64,000 nt of DNA from Cladocopium goreaui (lineage: Eukaryota; Sar; Dinophyceae; Suessiales; Symbiodiniaceae), in assembly GCA_947184155.2 (NCBI GenBank), contig CAMXCT020002690.1, positions 25,977-89,976 of the forward strand, written 5' to 3'. The notes below the pieces were generated by a model. It was not told the DNA's origin and searched no databases. It saw nothing but the letters and a program-made list of their open reading frames with translations. The position numbers and the translations under genes were made by a program. Shown piece after piece: positions 1-10,704 of the stretch; position 1 is the first letter of the stretch, and each line of letters starts with the position of its first letter.

Positions 1-923
1 TCATACACTACACTACTCTACCAGTTCGTCATTTGGTGGTTGGCCAGTGCTGAACACTTGGATGTACAGTAAACAACTCTACAAGTTTCTTTCTTATTCA
101 TATACATATATATATGTAGCTATACCCTCCTCTACTAGAATGCCTGGTTAAACAACGCTCAACTCTTCAAGGACTTGACTCCACAGCAATTGTACCTCAT
201 TTTTTCATTCCTTCAGAACTCAGAAATTTCTGTTCCAGAGTTTCTGTTTCCGCACTCGTCTCTTGGCAGAGTGAGGTATTTCCCTCCCGGGTGGTGCGTG
301 TGGAATGGGCCAGAGCCCTGGACAATGGCCTTTACATAGACCTTACATATGGTAGATACCTCCAATTTGGCCACTGAGAATCCCACCAATGAACATGTTT
401 TTTTTTCATTCTTGGAGGATTTATGGAAATGGACATGATATATTGAGCTTCATTTTTTTTTGTAGACTCTTTCTTTTGCAACCATCCAAACGAATTCGGC
501 TTCTCTGCAGATCTTTACCTCAAAGCCTTGGGCTAGACAGGAATTGATCTATTCCATAGGTGGCAGGTTTGTCAATCCTTGAGATATCATTCAATGGTCC
601 TGAAGGGGAACACCGCCGTTTCTCAAAAGATGTAGATACCGGATGGTACCGGGATAGTTGTCCTCTGGTCTTCGCAGCTTTGGCAGATCACACTCCAAAT
701 CCCCGTGCAGGGGACCATTTTCTGGAGAGCTTTGAAGGAAAAGGCTGGGTGGGATTTTGTCCAACTGGGTCAGAACCAATTTCCAGAAACGCTGGAATCA
801 ACGATTTTCCTCGCCATTTGGGATGATTTTCCCGAGTTCATCGTACCAAGCGGCTGCGGGTGGCAGTGATATCCCACGGTTGCTACCTCCTGTCATTGGT
901 GTAATCAAAACGGCACTCAACAG
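1..923. other. Left flank, unresolved
   Basis: No exon here can be defended. An open + frame at 560-826 and a second at 757-1059 overlap the start of the first supported exon in other frames, and the opposite strand is also open, so coding potential alone does not decide. AT-rich microsatellite sequence lies near 95-125. The stretch just before 924 (about 868-923) is open in the frame of the next exon and carries a CHWC motif, so the first exon may start earlier than annotated. Confidence 0.3.
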
Positions 924-1068
924 ACCTGTTACAACTATCTCTACACCTCCAAAGGGAAGTTGTTTGGAATTCCACCCCACAGGGGAAGACGAGAGAGCCG
1001 CTGGTGTGTGGAGCTTAGTTTCCAGTTCGGGAGAATCCAGGGTGGCTGTTGGTTGTTGAAACGCTTAG
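924..1068 (+). CDS. Internal exon, cysteine-containing protein of unknown function
   Basis: The exon starts after an AG at 922-923 and is read in phase 0: TCYNYLYTSKGKLFG near its start, then an arginine-rich stretch and CWLLKRL at its end. It ends with one base of a split codon (TTA G) before GTTTCTCTG. With the exon at 1163 the split codon becomes GAG (Glu) and the frame stays open. Cysteines here and just upstream (CHWC) could be zinc ligands, but I do not recognise a family. The introner between the two exons is the main support for this model. Confidence 0.5.
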
Positions 1069-1162
1069 GTTTCTCTGAAAATGGGGTATACCCCCTAAAT
1101 AACCATCAAATAAAAGGGAAAATGGTGATCAAGCAGTAGGTTTAGGGATACCTCATTTTCAG
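1069..1162 (+). mobile_element. Introner-like element, family B, equal to a complete intron
   Basis: This 94-base element begins GTTTCTCTGAAAATGGGG and ends with CCTCATTTTCAG. The two ends are imperfect inverted repeats (TCTGAAAATGGGG against CCTCATTTTCAGA). Its first two bases are GT and its last two AG, so removing it as an intron joins exons 924-1068 and 1163-1278 in frame. The body carries GGGGTATACCCC next to the left repeat and GGGATACCTC next to the right. Confidence 0.7.
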
Positions 1163-1278
1163 AGCCACTTGGTGTAAGACCTGGGACGACCGGCGCGGGC
1201 GCTGAGCCAGGCGTCCAGCAGTTTGCACAGAGATTCAGGCGCATTTGCAGGAGACATTTCTCAGTTTTTGCTGCAATG
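1163..1278 (+). CDS. Internal exon following family-B introner
   Basis: After the AG at 1161-1162 the frame continues from the split codon as PLGVRPGTTGAGAEPG and then an arginine-rich segment, QRFRRICRRHFS, up to a stop at 1279-1281. The true donor therefore lies before 1279; a GC or GA donor is possible. A second + frame (DLGRPARALSQ...) and the reverse strand are also open, so the choice rests on phase continuity with the upstream exon. No family recognised. Confidence 0.45.
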
Positions 1279-1411
1279 TGACTGGATGAGTGAAGAGTAG
1301 AAGCCCCCTAAAGCAAAAAAACACAGATTCCCTTGCTGCAACTGATGTTTGTCTTCTACAGAATATATAGCTGGATTATCGTTGAACTTTTTCATGCAGA
1401 TTTTGGTATAT

Positions 1412-1498
1412 GGAGGTTTCCGTTTAGTCATGGGGGTACCCCCAGCTCATCGAGTTGTCATGGTGACGACTGGGGATCCCCCATGACTTAAGAAGCCC
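1412..1498. repeat. Inverted-repeat element related to introner family A
   Basis: It starts GGAGGTTTCC, has GTCATGGGGGTACCCCC, and ends with GGGGATCCCCCATGACTTAAGAAGCC, so the two halves pair. It lies outside any exon I can defend and has lost the AG at its right end. Confidence 0.6.
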
Positions 1499-1745
1499 GA
1501 AATATACATAGAAAGTATTCAAGTATCCAATAATAATGTATATTGGAGGACTGATAATCATTGGATTGGTTATATATATAATATTTATGTATATACATAT
1601 ATATATTCTTTATATATATATATATATTATTGCTATTATTTTTTAATATTATCATTATTATTATCATCATTATTATTATTAATTATATATATAAATATTT
1701 ATATATTAATATTATCACCGATGTACATTTCTTGCTTCCTCGGAG
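1499..1745. repeat. AT-rich intron with TATA and ATT microsatellites
   Basis: TATATA and TTATTA runs fill 1570-1715. Open frames here encode only low-complexity Ile/Tyr/Asn and are not genes. Confidence 0.7.
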
Positions 1746-1802
1746 GCGGAGGTGGTGCTCGATGCATGTAGGGAGCTGCAGTGGCGAGTTTGGAATGAAT
1801 CC
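1746..1802 (+). CDS. Short internal exon, unknown product
   Basis: AG at 1744-1745 is followed by a phase-0 frame AEVVLDACRELQWRVWNESV, ending before GTGGGA. The block is GC-rich and amphipathic, unlike the AT-rich sequence around it. No family recognised; it probably belongs to the same unknown gene as its neighbours. Confidence 0.45.
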
Positions 1803-2155
1803 GTGGGATTTAAGCCTCAAAATCGAGTGATTTAACATGATATAACTATATAGGATATATTTATCATATAGGATATATATGGATATATAATTTAACTATA
1901 CATCTAACTACTAAATGATGCTAATATGACTTTTTTTTTTATAACAATGATGAATACAACGGAACTGACTACTAATTTTGATAGTTGGTTCTGTCCAGTG
2001 ACCGTTTGGGTGTCGGAAAATGCAGATTTCCCAACTCATGGCAGTTTAAGGGGAGACAAAATAAATGATGATTGACCATCACATTTTGGGTTCCATACTT
2101 TCAGACTATCCATTTTTGAGCAGTTTCAAAAAAGCCTATTGATTGTTGCTTACAG

Positions 2156-2262
2156 GGCATGATGCTGCCCTGTATTTGAGGGACTGCCATAATAATGCAT
2201 TGGGGGATCCCCATTCGCCACTACGTGGAATTTCCAAGAGGTTTTGTCGACAGCTCTTCAAT
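2156..2262 (+). CDS. Possible exon, unknown product
   Basis: After a TTACAG acceptor the frame reads HDAALYLRDCHNNALGDPHS and stays open to a stop at 2263-2265, so a donor must lie before that. The composition looks coding, but no donor is clear. Confidence 0.35.
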
Positions 2263-2623
2263 TGATGTTACGCCTGTCCATGCTGAAATTCACCAGTCGA
2301 TTTGTGGTTCCCTGGTCTAATATGTCTTGTTGCTGTTGAATCTCACCATTTTGGGTGGCTCAACCCCTCGGCTTATCGGCGAATCCTCCCGAATTCTCGT
2401 TCAACCCTCATTGTGGGATCTAACCCATACATATATATATATATATGTATATAAAGTTGGATTCAATACAATATTTGCGCATGTTTGTTGGACAGATCAC
2501 CATTTTTTGCTGACTGAATCTCCGATTTGGACCATAGTCAATGCTCCACTCTCTGTTCTTGTTGGTTTCCCCCCCTACGGTCCTATGCTGGTGTTCCTCG
2601 TGTTTCGCCGCTAAATTTTTGAG

Positions 2624-2718
2624 GCCCTTTACTTGGCATGAGCGCTTCGTTCAAACGCGAGGCTCTGAATGGTTGGAGGTCGAACGGCCCCAAAGGTGGG
2701 GTTCGCGCTGGGTCCATG
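2624..2718 (+). CDS. Internal exon, unknown product
   Basis: AG at 2622-2623 opens PFTWHERFVQTRGSEWLEVE and then a Trp/Arg-rich segment. The likely end is near GGGTCCCC at 2719. Strong coding composition in one frame; family unknown. Confidence 0.4.
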
Positions 2719-2814
2719 GGTCCCCAGCATGGGATTTAGCACTGATGTACCGCAATTTCAGCATGGGAAATGATGATCTCTTTTAGTTTTTCATGGGAAT
2801 TGTTGTTTTGATTC

Positions 2815-3314
2815 TATTTTCAGACAGACCCAAAAGGAGATGTTGCCGCTAATGGACATGGGGCAGGTTTAGAGTTTAGAGTATAGTGTACTGTAGTGTT
2901 GTGTACTGTAGCGTGGTATAGTGTAGTGTGGTCTAGTGTATTGTAGTGTAAACTAGTGTAGTTGTAGTTGTGATGTAGTGTCGTGTAGTGCAATGTAGTG
3001 GTAGTTGCAGCTGTAGCGTAATGTAATGTAATTAGTGTAGTGTAGTGTTGTGTAATGTAGTGTAGTTCTAGTTGTATCTGTAGCTGTAATGTGCTGCAGT
3101 CTAATTAGTGTATTGTAGTGCAATGTAGTGTAGCTGTCGTTGTAGTTGTAGCTGTGGTGGTGGTGGTGGTAGTCGTAGTTGAAGTCGTAGTCGAAGTCGC
3201 AGTCGTCGTAGTCCTAGTCGTAGTCCTAGTCGTAGTCCTAGTCGTAGTCCTAGTCGTAGTCGTAGTCGTAGCAGCAGCAGCGGCAGCAGCAGCAGAAGCA
3301 GCAGCAGCAACAGC

Positions 3315-3351
<37 letters not shown>

Positions 3352-3480
3352 TAATTGGTGTAGTGTAGTGTAATTAGTGTTGTGTAATGTAGCGTAGTAT
3401 ATTAGTACTTGTAGTTGTAGTAGTAGTGTAGTGTAGTAGTGCTTGTAGTTGTAGTTGCACTTGTAGTTGTCTATCTAATC
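2815..3480. repeat. TGTAGTGTAGT satellite and GTA/GTC/AGC trinucleotide tract
   Basis: From 2875 to 3130 the sequence is built from GTAGTGTAGT-like units, then GTAGTC, then AGCAGC (3270-3310) and a run of GTA (3315-3348), then TGTAGTGTAGT again. Open frames in this block give only Val/Ala or Leu/Arg polymers and are not genes. The sequence at 2821-2834 (TTTTCAGACAGACCC-like) resembles the right end of introner family B. Confidence 0.85.
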
Positions 3481-3489
3481 TATCTGTCT

Positions 3490-3715
3490 ATCTGCAAGCT
3501 TGAGAACGAAGCTATTCTGCGAGACTTCCTGAATTTTTGAACTTGACAACATCAAAAACGGAGCAATTCTGCGAGACTTCCTCAAGTTTTCAACTTGACA
3601 ACATCAAAAACCAAACAATTCTGCGAGACTTCCTCATTTTTCAAAGTTGACCGCATCAAAAACGAAACAATTCTGCGAGACTTCCTTCAAAAATGGAAAG
3701 TTGAGTGCAGAGCTG
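3490..3715. repeat. About four tandem copies of a 52-base unit
   Basis: The unit contains GACAACATCAAAAACGAA then ATTCTGCGAGACTTCCTCAA. Copies begin near 3495, 3541, 3593 and 3645 and diverge at a few positions. The reading frame stays open across it, but the repeat, not coding selection, explains that. Confidence 0.8.
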
Positions 3716-4945
3716 ACGGCCTCGTGCCAATGCGTTTTGCGATTTTTCCACTCCATCTGTCTAAAGTACTGCGCCTAGCGCAAAAAAGTGATGCCAGGTC
3801 ATACGAAGTGCCGCACCTGTCACGCAAAATTACTTGAGCCTGAGGATCCAAAATGCAGCCCCTCTCAGGAAATCAGCGCCCGGACCTCCTAACATCTCTG
3901 ATGAACATGTCTCTTGTATTGCGCCTGCCACGGAAACTGCATCTTTGCAGATCCTCTTCAAATGTCCCACGCCTGCCATCGTTTTTAGAAATTTTACAAA
4001 ACCCTGACCCTCACGTTTTGCTCACTTTTGACAAGGTGCACAATCCCTTGCACCTGCCACGCAAAACAACGCGTCAACGTCCAAAAGTGGAGCCGCTTTA
4101 GTGAGCCTACTTTTCGACTTTCCGGAGCCACATATCATTGGAAAAACACAGTGTCTCGCGACTTTCCTACTTTTTCGCGCACCTGGATCTTCTTTCTTCT
4201 GAGACCTTCTCTTTTTTAAAATCTTCTTTCTTCTTCTCTTCTCTTCTCTGACTCTTCCCATCTCTGCTTTTCATTTGTCGGAAGTTTGACTTCTAAACTT
4301 CCTTCGATCATTATCTATCTGCCCATCTATCCAGTTATATTTCCTTGGTATTGTATACCATTACATTACCTCTATCTCTTGTCTAATCTTTTCCAACCTT
4401 GGACTTTCTGCACCCCAATCTATCAGTATTTAATGTTCTTGTTACACATCCATGCTTTCATTTGAATTTCGACGTGCATATCTATTTGGTATGCATTTAT
4501 GTTTTCATGTTTGCTGGCATCTTTGTTTGTGTGTATGTACCGAGGTGGTGCATTGCAATGCAAGGTAAAGTAAAGTGGTAACGTAGTGCAATTTAATGGT
4601 GCATGCATGTACGGATGTATGTATGCATGTGCCTCCCTTTGCATGGATCTTTGTATCTATGCGTGTGGCTGGTGTAGCGCGATGTAATGTGGTGCAATGT
4701 GATGTAATGCCTTGTATATAATTTCAACCAATATATGTAAATGTATACATTTATATGCACATTAAGGTATATATACATAATGATACCTTGACATACCCTC
4801 TGGTAAACTAACATACTTGTGGAAAATCAACGTGACTGTTTAATAACAACATCAACTATAAATGGGCAATTTTTCACTAGCAAAGTGTAAAACTACCAGA
4901 TTAACCAGCAGCAACCAGGATACTGAGTTTGGGTTCCGCTGGCAG
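3716..4945. other. Long stretch without a supported gene
   Basis: It is C/T-rich from 3850 to 4320, has TTCTTCTCTTCTC runs near 4195-4260, and ATGTATGCATG-type repeats at 4600-4660. A decayed member of the TACCCTCTGG family lies at about 4795-4912. No exon can be supported. Confidence 0.5.
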
Positions 4946-5022
4946 GACGTTCCGTCCCATGGCAGATGGCCGGGGCGGACTGGGCGTCGGCACACCCAGG
5001 GAGGAAAGGGAATACCTTAGCG
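4946..5022 (+). CDS. Possible exon, unknown product
   Basis: A GGCAG acceptor at 4941-4945 precedes a GC-rich block. Two frames are open: TFRPMADGRGGLGVGTPREE and DVPSHGRWPGRTGRRHTQ. I cannot choose between them. Confidence 0.3.
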
Positions 5023-5182
5023 TTGTCCTCACATGTGGCAATGGAGAAATGGCCAAATTACAGATGAATGTCCGCTCTAACTGGCCATTTAGTTCCGGGA
5101 TTTCCCAACCAGCTACGTTTAAGGACAGCGGAGGGTGTTTCTGATGGTGTTTTTTTTCGTGCTCTCCCAGAAAATTGGGGGG

Positions 5183-5277
5183 TTCCTGAAATGGGGGTAC
5201 CCTACTATGGATGGTTTACAGTGGAAAATCCGATAAAATGGATGATTTGGGGATACTTCCATTTTGGGAAACCTCCA
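5183..5277. repeat. Family A element, decayed
   Basis: Left end GGGGTTCCTGAAATGGGGGTACC and right end GGGATACTTCCATTTTGGGAAACCTCC pair with each other. The right AG has changed to GG, so the element could not supply its own acceptor now. Confidence 0.7.
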
Positions 5278-5974
5278 GATGGAAAAGTGGAGTACTATCA
5301 AGTAGTCAAAAAATGTCAAAAAAATGTTGACTTCAACATTTTTCAAGACTTTGTTTTGGAATGTGTCCCACTGCATCTGATCATTCACCAGTTGCTGCAT
5401 GTAAGGATGAACATCCGGGTAGTGTCCTTGATGGTCTCTCAGAGATCTGCTGAGATTTTGTTCCCCACCGAGAATTTCAGGGAAAACCGCCAACGGAGGA
5501 TCCCATTATTATCCTTGGACACTTTTTAGGATATCAGCAACCCAAACAAACATCAATGAAACAATCTATATACTGATGACGGAAAACATCTTGCACCAAT
5601 TGGTAGATGGGCAACATCCCGTTCTAATCCCATTATTTACAGGGTTGATCTATGTTACCTTCATAGTTACGAACTGGTACCCAGTATGTCAAAAAACCAT
5701 CCACAGTATATCTACATATAGTTGGCTAGATATATTTATCCCTTGACAATTTAACATAGCTGCCATAGCTATTGAACATGGCCATTTTTTCCATAACGAC
5801 GCTGATTTTTTCCAAGGCCTCCATCGGTGGATCCAATGGGTGCGGCCCGCCAGGGTTATGGATGGCGCCAAGTGCTAAAGATATGGTTTTTAGAGATGTT
5901 AAGACCTTTAATGTCAAACCATGGTGAACACAAAGTTATGGTTAAGAATTGCTAAGAGATGTCTTTGGGTCGAA

Positions 5975-6072
5975 AATAAATGGGAGATCCCCAAGAGCTG
6001 GATGGTTTATAATGGAAACTCCTATTAAAATGAATGGTTTGGGGGTAACTCTATTTTAGGAAACCTCCATGT
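5975..6072. repeat. Family A element, decayed left end
   Basis: The inner part (AGCTGGATGGTTTATAATGGAAA, then ATGGTTTGGGGGTAAC) and the right end TATTTTAGGAAACCTCCATG match the family. The left repeat has been lost. Confidence 0.6.
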
Positions 6073-6417
6073 CAAGACTAGAGTTTTTTTTTTGGGGGGG
6101 TCCCATGGCTTGACAAAGGATGTGCGCCCCTGGGTTACTAGCCAGATACCAACAGGGATCCACAGTTTTTTGGGTGGAAAATCGTGTGGAAAGTTGAAGG
6201 GGCTCTAAACCACTCTGTCAATGGCTATCAGGTCTACAGTTGGGCGTGGATCGAAGCCTGTGATTTTCCATATTTCACTGGGTTGGTTCAGGGAAAATGT
6301 ACAGGACTCGCGATATTCGCACGCACCTCCATCGGATGGGGAATTCCCCAGTTTCCGGCGAAGATTTTCCCAAGAAATCCAATCCATTGAATTGTCTAGA
6401 TAGTGGTTCATAGTGGT

Positions 6418-8160
6418 ATATATATATATACATATATAAATATATGAATATATAAATATATAAATATCTCAATATATATACATATATATACACATATATA
6501 TATATACATATATAAATAGATATAACTATTTAACATTATCAATATATAATAATATATAAAAATATATAAATACATAATGATATATAAATATGTAAATATA
6601 TAAATATATAAATATATAAATATACAAATATCTGATAATATATAAATATAAGTATATAATAATAGATAAATATAAAACGATATAAATATATAAATATATG
6701 ATATATAAATATGGGTATAGTATCGTTAAGAGCTTTTTGCAGTGTTTGAGAACTTATATAAATCATAGACGTTGCGCACGTTTCATAGGAGTTGCGCACG
6801 TTCCATAGCAGTTGTGCACGTTCCATAGAAGTTGTGCACGTTTCATAGGAGTTGTGCACGTTTCACAAGCCCCCTGATAACGTTCGTGTTCAACTGCTGC
6901 GGAATGGACTCAAAACCGAAGCTCTTAATGATACTATACCGATAAATATATATATATAAATATATATATATAAATAAATATATTTATATATATAATAATA
7001 TATAAATATATAAATATATAAATATATAAATATATAAATATATAAATATATATATATATATTTAAATTAAATTATATAAATATAAATATATATATAAATA
7101 AATATATAAATATAGAAATATATAAGCTTTAAAAAATATAAATATATGAATATATATTTTTGTTTATTTTATATATATGAATATATATATAGATATATAG
7201 ATAAATAGATATATAGATATATGAATTATATAGATATATAACAATAATATATGAATATATATATATACACATATAAATATAAATAAACATATATCAATAT
7301 ATAAATATATACATATATAGATATATAAATATATTAATATATAATTATATAGATATATAAATGTATTAATTTATCAATATATAAATATATACATATATCA
7401 ATATACAAATATATCAAAATAAAAAAATACAAATATATAAATATATAAATATATAAATATATACATATATCAATATAAAAATAAAAAGATAAATATATGC
7501 ATATATAAAACTATAAATATATAAATCTTTAAATACATGAATATATCAATATATAAAAATATAAATATATCAATATATACATAAATAAAACTATAGATAT
7601 ATAAAAATTGATATTTAAATACATAAATATATAGATATATAAAAATAGATATATAAATATATAATTATATAGGAAATAAATTTATAGATATATAGATATA
7701 TAGATATATAAATATATAAATATATAAATATTTCAATATATACTTATATGAATATATATATATAAATATCAATATATGAATCTATAAATATATAAATCTT
7801 TAAATATATGAATATATGAACATATGTATAGATATGAATATATAAATCTATAAATATATAAATCTTTAAATATATGAATATATGAATAAATAAATATATA
7901 AATATATAAAAATGTAAATATATAAAAAATATAAATATATAAAATATAAATATATAAATATGTAAATATATAAAAATATAAACATATAAATATACAAATA
8001 TAGAACTATACATATATAAATATATAAATATATAAATATGTAAATATATAAATATATAAATATGTAAGTATATAAAAATATAAATGAATAAATATATGAA
8101 TATATAACTATATAAATCTATAAATATTTAAATATATAAACATATATATGTATATACTAC
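6418..8160. repeat. TATAAATA-rich island, 1.7 kb
   Basis: It is almost wholly TATAAATA/ATATGAATA microsatellite. The open minus-strand frames in it encode Ile/Tyr/Phe polymers only. It is interrupted once, by the element at 6714-6940. Confidence 0.9.
6714..6940. mobile_element. 227-base inverted-repeat element with 20-base tandem repeats
   Basis: The ends are near-perfect inverted repeats, GGTATAGTATCRTTAAGAGC, with one mismatch over about 22 bases. Inside are about five tandem copies of a 20-base unit, GTTGYGCACGTTYCATAGRA (about 6768-6868). It has no coding capacity, so it would be a non-autonomous (MITE-like) element. I see no clear target duplication because both flanks are AT microsatellite. 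Confidence 0.75.
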
Positions 8161-8254
8161 ACACCCATCAAAAACAGCCGTTGTAGATTCATAGAAGTGA
8201 ACCATTCATTTGTTTACTCAAATATCTAGAGATATAGTGGTTCAATTTCTGCAG

Positions 8255-8343
8255 ATTTCTCCCAGGCCTTTGCCCAAGCAGCTTCTCACCGGCTTCAGTG
8301 TGCCAGCCCAACATCGTCCCTTGGCCGCAGGCTTCTCTGCAGG
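8255..8343 (+). CDS. Internal exon, unknown product
   Basis: After TCTGCAG the frame is DFSQAFAQAASHRLQCASPT and then SSLGRRLLCR, ending just before GTTTCCAAAG, the left end of a family A element. Ala/Ser/Gln-rich helix-like composition; family unknown. Confidence 0.5.
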
Positions 8344-8400
8344 GTTTCCAAAGTCATGGGGGTACCCCAATAGCTGGATGGTTTTTATTACCACCATCAA
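8344..8400 (+). repeat. Left half of a family A element at an exon end
   Basis: GTTTCCAAAGTCATGGGGGTACCCCAATAGCTGGATGG follows the exon directly, so its GT would be the donor. No right half is seen; the sequence runs into a GTTGTT/GGTGGT/GATGAT microsatellite at 8428-8475. Confidence 0.6.
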
Positions 8401-8840
8401 TCATGATTACTTTTATTGCTGTATCACTGTTGTTGTTGTTGGTGGTGGTGGTGGTGGTGATGATGATGATGATCAATGAATTATAATTTCATATCACTAC
8501 TTGTGACTCTGTTACTGTCGCTGTTGTTGATGGTGATGCACCAAGCCTGCAAGATTTCTTTCGGATTGGATGGTGCCAGTTGGCATTTTTTTTACTGAGG
8601 CCTGGGCGACGATGATTTGAACTACAACTTATGCCATCACCTCAGGGCCTTGGGATATCCACATCAGGTCTGTGGTGAGTTGAACAAAAGGCTGGCCGAA
8701 CCTAGAAAGTCGGAACCAAACAATCCGAAATTGGAGAAACAAAAACCAGATTTAGTGGTTGATGATCATTTCCCCCTATTTTCATGGCACATTTTCTGGG
8801 GTATACCATGGTATACTTCATGTATTTCACCAATCGGGAG

Positions 8841-8936
8841 CTCAGAGGTGCTGCTGTCCACCGACATGCGCAACGACAGTACCAAAGCCGTCCCTTCCGA
8901 CCTGTCTGCCGCAAAAAATCCCGACTTTTCGTGGAG
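8841..8936 (+). CDS. Internal exon joined in phase across an introner
   Basis: It starts after an AG at 8839-8840 and is read SEVLLSTDMRNDSTKAVPSD then LSAAKNPDFSW plus two bases (AG) of a split codon. The split codon is completed by the G at 9036 to give Arg. Family unknown. Confidence 0.6.
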
Positions 8937-9035
8937 GTTTCAGATGGGGGTTTCCATCAATGGTACCCAATAGCTGGATGGTTGATATGGAAAATCCAAT
9001 AAAATGGATGATGAAATGGGGTACTCCCATTTCAG
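8937..9035 (+). mobile_element. Introner-like element, family A, equal to a complete intron
   Basis: A 99-base intron starting GTTTCAGATGGGGG and ending ACTCCCATTTCAG. The inverted ends are AGGTTTCAGATGGGGG and CTCCCATTTCAGGAAACCT. It carries the family core (AGCTGGATGGTTGATATGG, AAAATGGATGATG). Splicing it out joins 8841-8936 to 9036-9132 in frame. Confidence 0.75.
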
Positions 9036-9132
9036 GAAACCTCTAGATGTTTTTTCGAACAGTTGGGAAATCCCGAAAAAAGACAACGACATGTTTTTTT
9101 TTCCCCGCGAGCAATTTCGGGGTGGAAAGGCA
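9036..9132 (+). CDS. Internal exon following family-A introner
   Basis: The frame carried over from 8936 reads KPLDVFSNSWEIPKKDNDMF then FFPREQFRGGK. It stays open to about 9370, but the later part is low-complexity; the true end is probably near 9130. Family unknown. Confidence 0.5.
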
Positions 9133-9349
9133 AGTATTGTTTGTACCCCCAAATGTTGTCTAGTTGGTGGTTCCAATGGTCTCCTCTTTTCCATGTTCGA
9201 AATTCCAGACCCTTTGATTTCCAAGTGTAACTACATCTTAAATGACACTACACACAGATGCATTCATGCATACGGGCAGACAGACAGAGCAAGACACGCA
9301 AAAAACTTGATATACACATACAAATTATGTATAATATATATATATATAC

Positions 9350-9480
9350 ACACGCTCTGTAAGATAAGATGAAATAAGATAAGATCCAGATGCAGATAAT
9401 ATAATATATATATAAATAATATATATAAATATAATATATATATATATATAATATAATTAATTAATTCTTCTTCTTATTGT
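9350..9480. repeat. AT-rich microsatellite
   Basis: AAGATAAGAT and TATATAAT repeats. No gene. Confidence 0.8.
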
Positions 9481-9525
9481 CAGGTAAGATACACCATACT
9501 TACATCATACTTCATACCGACACAG

Positions 9526-9627
9526 ACACCGCCAGGTCTGCCGCCGTGGTTGGTGAAGATCTCCTTGCCTCGAAAAGCGCAGCGGTTTAGTCCGGCAGCG
9601 GCGGTTTCTGCGGAGTGGGGGAGCCTG
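9526..9627 (+). CDS. Internal exon, unknown product
   Basis: An AG at 9524-9525 opens a phase-0 frame, TPPGLPPWLVKISLPRKAQR then FSPAAAVSAEWGSL, that ends exactly before GTGAGA, a canonical-looking donor. 34 codons with clean boundaries make this one of the better single exons in the left third. Family unknown. Confidence 0.55.
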
Positions 9628-10613
9628 GTGAGAAACGGTGGTTTCACACAATGGTTTAAACATGGTAACCATGTTTAAATCATCAAATATGAGGATTGAA
9701 CTGGGAAATTTCATGGAAATTGTGATCAATTTGGGATAAAATTGGGAGAGATGGCTTTAGAGATATGGAGTCCATTGATGGGAAATTCTGGAATCCATCC
9801 ATGGGTCAACTTTTGGGTCCTACAACGAAATACGAAAAGGTGACCACCATCCTTCAGTTGGGGCAAGCGTTTTTTTTTTGTGAACGTCTGTTTTAAGTGA
9901 ATATGTCCAGGCAAATGAGAAAGCACTGATGTTGAAACAGGGTACAACGCGACCAAATTCTGGAATGAAAGCCCAATCTAGATCATTAATCTTACCGGAA
10001 GTCCTGAAGTGCATGGGTAGAATCCGGGAATGATTGGAATTCCAAAGATTGGGGACACCATGGGACACCTCAAGTCTATTCCTATTGACCTGCAAGGATC
10101 TGTTGCTTCTCATCATAACGGTGTCACCGGTGTCACCTCTTGAAAACCATTGGTGGTGGGTAAAGTTTGCTTTGGTCAAGGTGTTCTTATTTTGCCATGG
10201 AGAAATAGGATCTATATACACGTTACATAGCTCTATGTAGATCAATGTATCGCATTTCTGTCCAGGCTAGGCCGTATTCGCCACAGCATTTTTGGGAGTA
10301 GAAATTCTGAACCTGAAAATGACAGGCTGACATTTTCTGACCCATTTCACTGAAATGTGGATCCAGTGGGGAATTCAATGAAGGCACTTCCAACCACTTT
10401 GTGTTGCAATCGGTTTGTTGTTTTGGGGTTGGACCCTTTCTCAAATATTTCCTTGCTGGATTTTTGATTTAACTAGTCCTGAAAGTGATGCACCCACCCA
10501 TCAATGTGGGCCCCACGGTAAAAAAACGTTGGGTTATAACTAGTCCCATTAATTATACTTATAAGTACTACATTCCAAAATTATTGGAGTTATAATGTAT
10601 CAATGTGTTTTTT
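9628..10613. other. Intron or spacer, no supported gene
   Basis: Both strands carry open frames (for example minus 9820-10245, 141 codons), but neither shows coding bias or splice context. No known element recognised. Confidence 0.35.
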
Positions 10614-10704
10614 GTGAATCCATTCCCAACCTGGCCGGCGCCCCCGAGGTTGGGGTCGGTTGTTGGACAACAGGCCGAGGATGAAGGCGGTCGAAAAACT
10701 CGCT
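10614..10704 (+). CDS. Possible exon, unknown product
   Basis: A GC-rich block reads FPTWPAPPRLGSVVGQQAED then EGGRKTRWL. No clear acceptor is visible upstream. Confidence 0.35.

Noticed and set aside
6539-8013. Long open frames of Ile/Tyr in the AT island
   Set aside because: They are translations of TATAAATA microsatellite.
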